A stretch of 8,000 bases of DNA, taken from positions 1 through 8,000 of the forward strand of contig JAEERB010000108.1 in the NCBI GenBank assembly GCA_016285615.1. The letters are read 5' to 3'. This DNA is from Bacteroidales bacterium. GTDB lineage: Bacteria > Bacteroidota > Bacteroidia > Bacteroidales > WCHB1-69. Below are positions 6,399 to 8,000 of this stretch, piece by piece. The first letter of the stretch is position 1, and every line of letters starts with the position of its first letter. The notes beneath the pieces are model-generated. The model worked only from the letters and a program-made list of their open reading frames with translations. It had not been told where the DNA came from and did no database searches. The translations under genes were made by a program, and so were the position numbers.

Positions 6399-6411
6399 TT
6401 GATACTATCAA
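6399..6411. promoter_or_regulatory. 13-base dyad at the predicted porin transcription start
   Basis: TTGATA-C-TATCAA is a perfect odd dyad with 6-base arms. It lies directly downstream of the reverse-strand -7 box (6418-6425), where transcription of the porin should begin, and 18 bases before its ATG. A repressor site is plausible; no regulator is visible in the window. Confidence 0.35.
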
Positions 6412-6417
6412 GGGTTG

Positions 6418-6425
6418 CAAATTTA
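6418..6425 (-). promoter_or_regulatory. Bacteroidota-type -7 promoter box for the porin
   Basis: The reverse strand reads TAAATTTG, a full match to TAnnTTTG, 37 bases before the ATG at 6380. A TTTG (reverse strand, 6441-6444) lies upstream but with a spacer of only 15 bases instead of about 19-21, so the -33 element is uncertain. Confidence 0.5.
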
Positions 6426-6442
6426 AATGATTTTTTGATACA

Positions 6443-6459
6443 AAAAGAAGGCTTCTTTT
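6443..6459. promoter_or_regulatory. 17-base dyad over the porin -33 zone
   Basis: AAAAGAAG-G-CTTCTTTT is a perfect dyad with 8-base arms and a single central base. It covers the position where the porin -33 contact is expected and lies between the two divergent promoters. It differs in sequence from the dyad at 6399-6411. An operator is possible; its loop is too short for an efficient terminator hairpin. Confidence 0.35.
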
Positions 6460-6492
6460 CCACAATGCCGCAAAAGATTTTGTTGGCAGAAG

Positions 6493-6524
6493 GTTGCAAA
6501 AAAAAGCAGATATTTGTATATTTG
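6493..6524 (+). promoter_or_regulatory. purH promoter (-33 and -7 boxes)
   Basis: TATATTTG (6517-6524) is an exact TAnnTTTG -7 box. GTTG (6493-6496), a three-of-four match to the TTTG -33 box, lies upstream with a 20-base spacer, the usual distance. Transcription should start near 6531, giving a leader of about 40 bases. This is the best-formed promoter in the window. No purine riboswitch or other structured leader was seen. Confidence 0.7.
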
Positions 6525-6569
6525 CGACCTCGTTCACAAAAACATTAATTCTTTAGATACAAAGAGATT

Positions 6570-8000
6570 ATGAAAAGAGCATTGGTTAGCGTAAGCGACA
6601 AGACCGGATTGATACCGTTTGTAACAGAACTGATCAACCTCGGTTATGAAATTATTTCCACTGGAGGCACGCGCAAAGCGTTGGATGCCGCCGGATTGAA
6701 AACAATGGGTATCAGCGAAATAACAGGCTTTCCTGAAATTATGGACGGTCGTGTGAAGACCTTGCATCCCAAGGTGCACGGCGGACTGCTGTCGGTGCGC
6801 GACAATGCATCGCATCAAGCTGACATGAAGGCCAATGGCATTGAATACATCGACATGGTGGTGGTCAACCTCTACCCTTTTAAACAGACCATTGAGAAGC
6901 CCGGTGTAGAGTTTGCCGAAGCCATTGAAAACATTGACATTGGCGGTCCCAGCATGCTGCGCAGCGCCGCCAAAAACCACCGTTACGTGACGGTTGTTTG
7001 CGATGCAGCCGACTACGACCTTGTGCTGGCTGAGATTCGTGAACATGGTGACACCACCTTGGAAACCCGTTCAAAACTGGCAGCCAAAGTGTTCCGCCAT
7101 ACTGCCGCTTACGACGCCACCATTGCCGCCTACCTAACAAAACACGCAGGCGAAGAAGATCCCGAATCACTCACCTTGACCTACCAGAAGAAGCAATCGT
7201 TGCGCTACGGCGAGAATCCTCACCAGAAAGCCACTTTCTACGCCGGTCAGAAGCAGGGCTACTCGATGGCTTGGGCCACACAACTGCACGGCAAAGAATT
7301 GTCGTACAACAACATCCAGGATGCAGACGCCACCTTGCAGATTGTCAAAGAGTTTGATGAGCCCGTTGTGGTGGCTGTTAAGCACAAAAACCCGTGTGGT
7401 GTCGGTATCGGCTCAAATGTTTACGAGGCATGGCAGAAAGCCTTCGAGGCCGACAAAGTATCCATTTTCGGCGGCATTGTCGCCACGAACCGTGAAATTG
7501 ACGCCCAAACTGCCGAAGCGATGAAGTCGGTATTCCTGGAAATCATTCTGGCACCATCATTTACCGAAGAGGCATTCAACATTCTATCAACCAAAAAGAA
7601 CATCCGACTGATGACCTTCGACTTAGACAAAGAGCACGAAGACAAGTCGATGTGCCTGAGTGTCAACGGCGGACTGTTGGTTCAGGAGTTGGACAAAGCT
7701 GGCGAGAAGGATTATCATATCGAGGTGGTCACTGAAAAACAGCCGACGCCGGAAGAGATGAAAGATCTGCTGTTTGCCATGAAGGTGTGCAAACATGTCA
7801 AGTCGAACGCCATCGTTTTAGCCAAGGGCAACCAAACGGCAGGCGTAGGCGCAGGACAGATGAACCGTGTGGGCTCAGCTCACATTGCCATGGAACAAGC
7901 GCGACAAAATGGTCTGACAGAAGGACTTGTGCTTGCTAGCGACGCCTTCTTCCCCTTTGATGATGTGGTGACCATGGCCAAAGATTACGGCATCACTGCC
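6570..8000 (+). CDS. purH: Bifunctional AICAR formyltransferase / IMP cyclohydrolase PurH (3' end cut by window edge)
   Basis: The frame opens at ATG 6570 and stays open for 477 codons to the right edge. Full-length bacterial PurH is a little over 500 residues, so about 30 codons are missing. The protein carries out the last two steps of de novo IMP synthesis in the cytosol: formyl transfer from 10-formyltetrahydrofolate to AICAR, then ring closure. The N-terminal cyclohydrolase domain (about 1-190) shows RALVSVSDKTGL (3-14), ISTGGT (29-34), RVKTLHPKVHGG (61-72), VVNLYPF (98-104) and NIDIGGPSMLRSAAKN (121-136). The formyltransferase domain shows LRYGENPHQ (211-219), LSYNNIQD (244-251), the catalytic AVKHKNPCG (269-277), FGGIVATN (300-307), KSNAIV (411-416) and SDAFFPF (457-463). 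All key residues are intact. It faces away from the porin gene across a 189-base promoter region. Confidence 0.98.
   Translation, partial: MKRALVSVSDKTGLIPFVTELINLGYEIISTGGTRKALDAAGLKTMGISEITGFPEIMDGRVKTLHPKVHGGLLSVRDNASHQADMKANGIEYIDMVVVNLYPFKQTIEKPGVEFAEAIENIDIGGPSMLRSAAKNHRYVTVVCDAADYDLVLAEIREHGDTTLETRSKLAAKVFRHTAAYDATIAAYLTKHAGEEDPESLTLTYQKKQSLRYGENPHQKATFYAGQKQGYSMAWATQLHGKELSYNNIQDADATLQIVKEFDEPVVVAVKHKNPCGVGIGSNVYEAWQKAFEADKVSIFGGIVATNREIDAQTAEAMKSVFLEIILAPSFTEEAFNILSTKKNIRLMTFDLDKEHEDKSMCLSVNGGLLVQELDKAGEKDYHIEVVTEKQPTPEEMKDLLFAMKVCKHVKSNAIVLAKGNQTAGVGAGQMNRVGSAHIAMEQARQNGLTEGLVLASDAFFPFDDVVTMAKDYGITA

Noticed and set aside
6534..7046. A 170-codon minus-strand frame opposite purH
   Set aside because: purH motifs are continuous across this stretch, and the antisense frame has no start context or family resemblance.

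Overview
The window looks like chromosomal DNA from a member of the Bacteroidota, most likely the order Bacteroidales (Prevotella/Bacteroides-like). Three things point there. First, the protein families: an outer-membrane protein with the NWAAGG signature of the DUF3078 group, a Bacteroidota 'putative porin', and a signal-peptide-bearing DNase I-fold protein. Second, the promoters have the Bacteroidota -7 form TAnnTTTG (1225-1232, 6517-6524; reverse strand 1174-1181 and 6418-6425). Third, Shine-Dalgarno sequences are absent and intergenic regions are A/T-rich. No tRNA, rRNA, CRISPR array, transposase or integrase is visible.

Layout. Positions 1-1152 (minus strand) hold a two-gene unit: a secreted endonuclease/exonuclease/phosphatase-fold protein, followed 8 bases later by the start of a family-2 glycosyltransferase resembling polyprenol-phosphate mannose synthase, cut by the window edge. 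A 127-base divergent promoter region (1153-1279) separates it from a plus-strand pair: an arginase-fold protein with a degraded metal site (1280-2458) and a DUF3078-type outer-membrane protein (2569-3546). The 110 bases between these two contain a 70-base array of 7-base units. A perfect 17-bp hairpin (3572-3609) ends this unit and also lies just downstream of a convergent small gene of unknown function (3633-4049, minus).

The gene-free stretch 4050-4364 is mostly low-complexity repeat: a 7-base-period block (about 4158-4243) related to the one at 2472-2541, then an 8-base-period block (4256-4343) whose first part is in inverted orientation to its second. Next comes a 671-residue putative porin (4365-6380, minus). 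A 189-base divergent promoter region with two dyads leads to purH (6570 to the right edge), the bifunctional last enzyme of de novo IMP synthesis.

The genes are mostly housekeeping and cell-envelope functions, and no single pathway links them. The clearest unexplained material is the arginase-fold probable pseudoenzyme, the 138-residue orphan protein, and the two sets of heptamer/octamer repeats. I found no convincing new multi-gene system.
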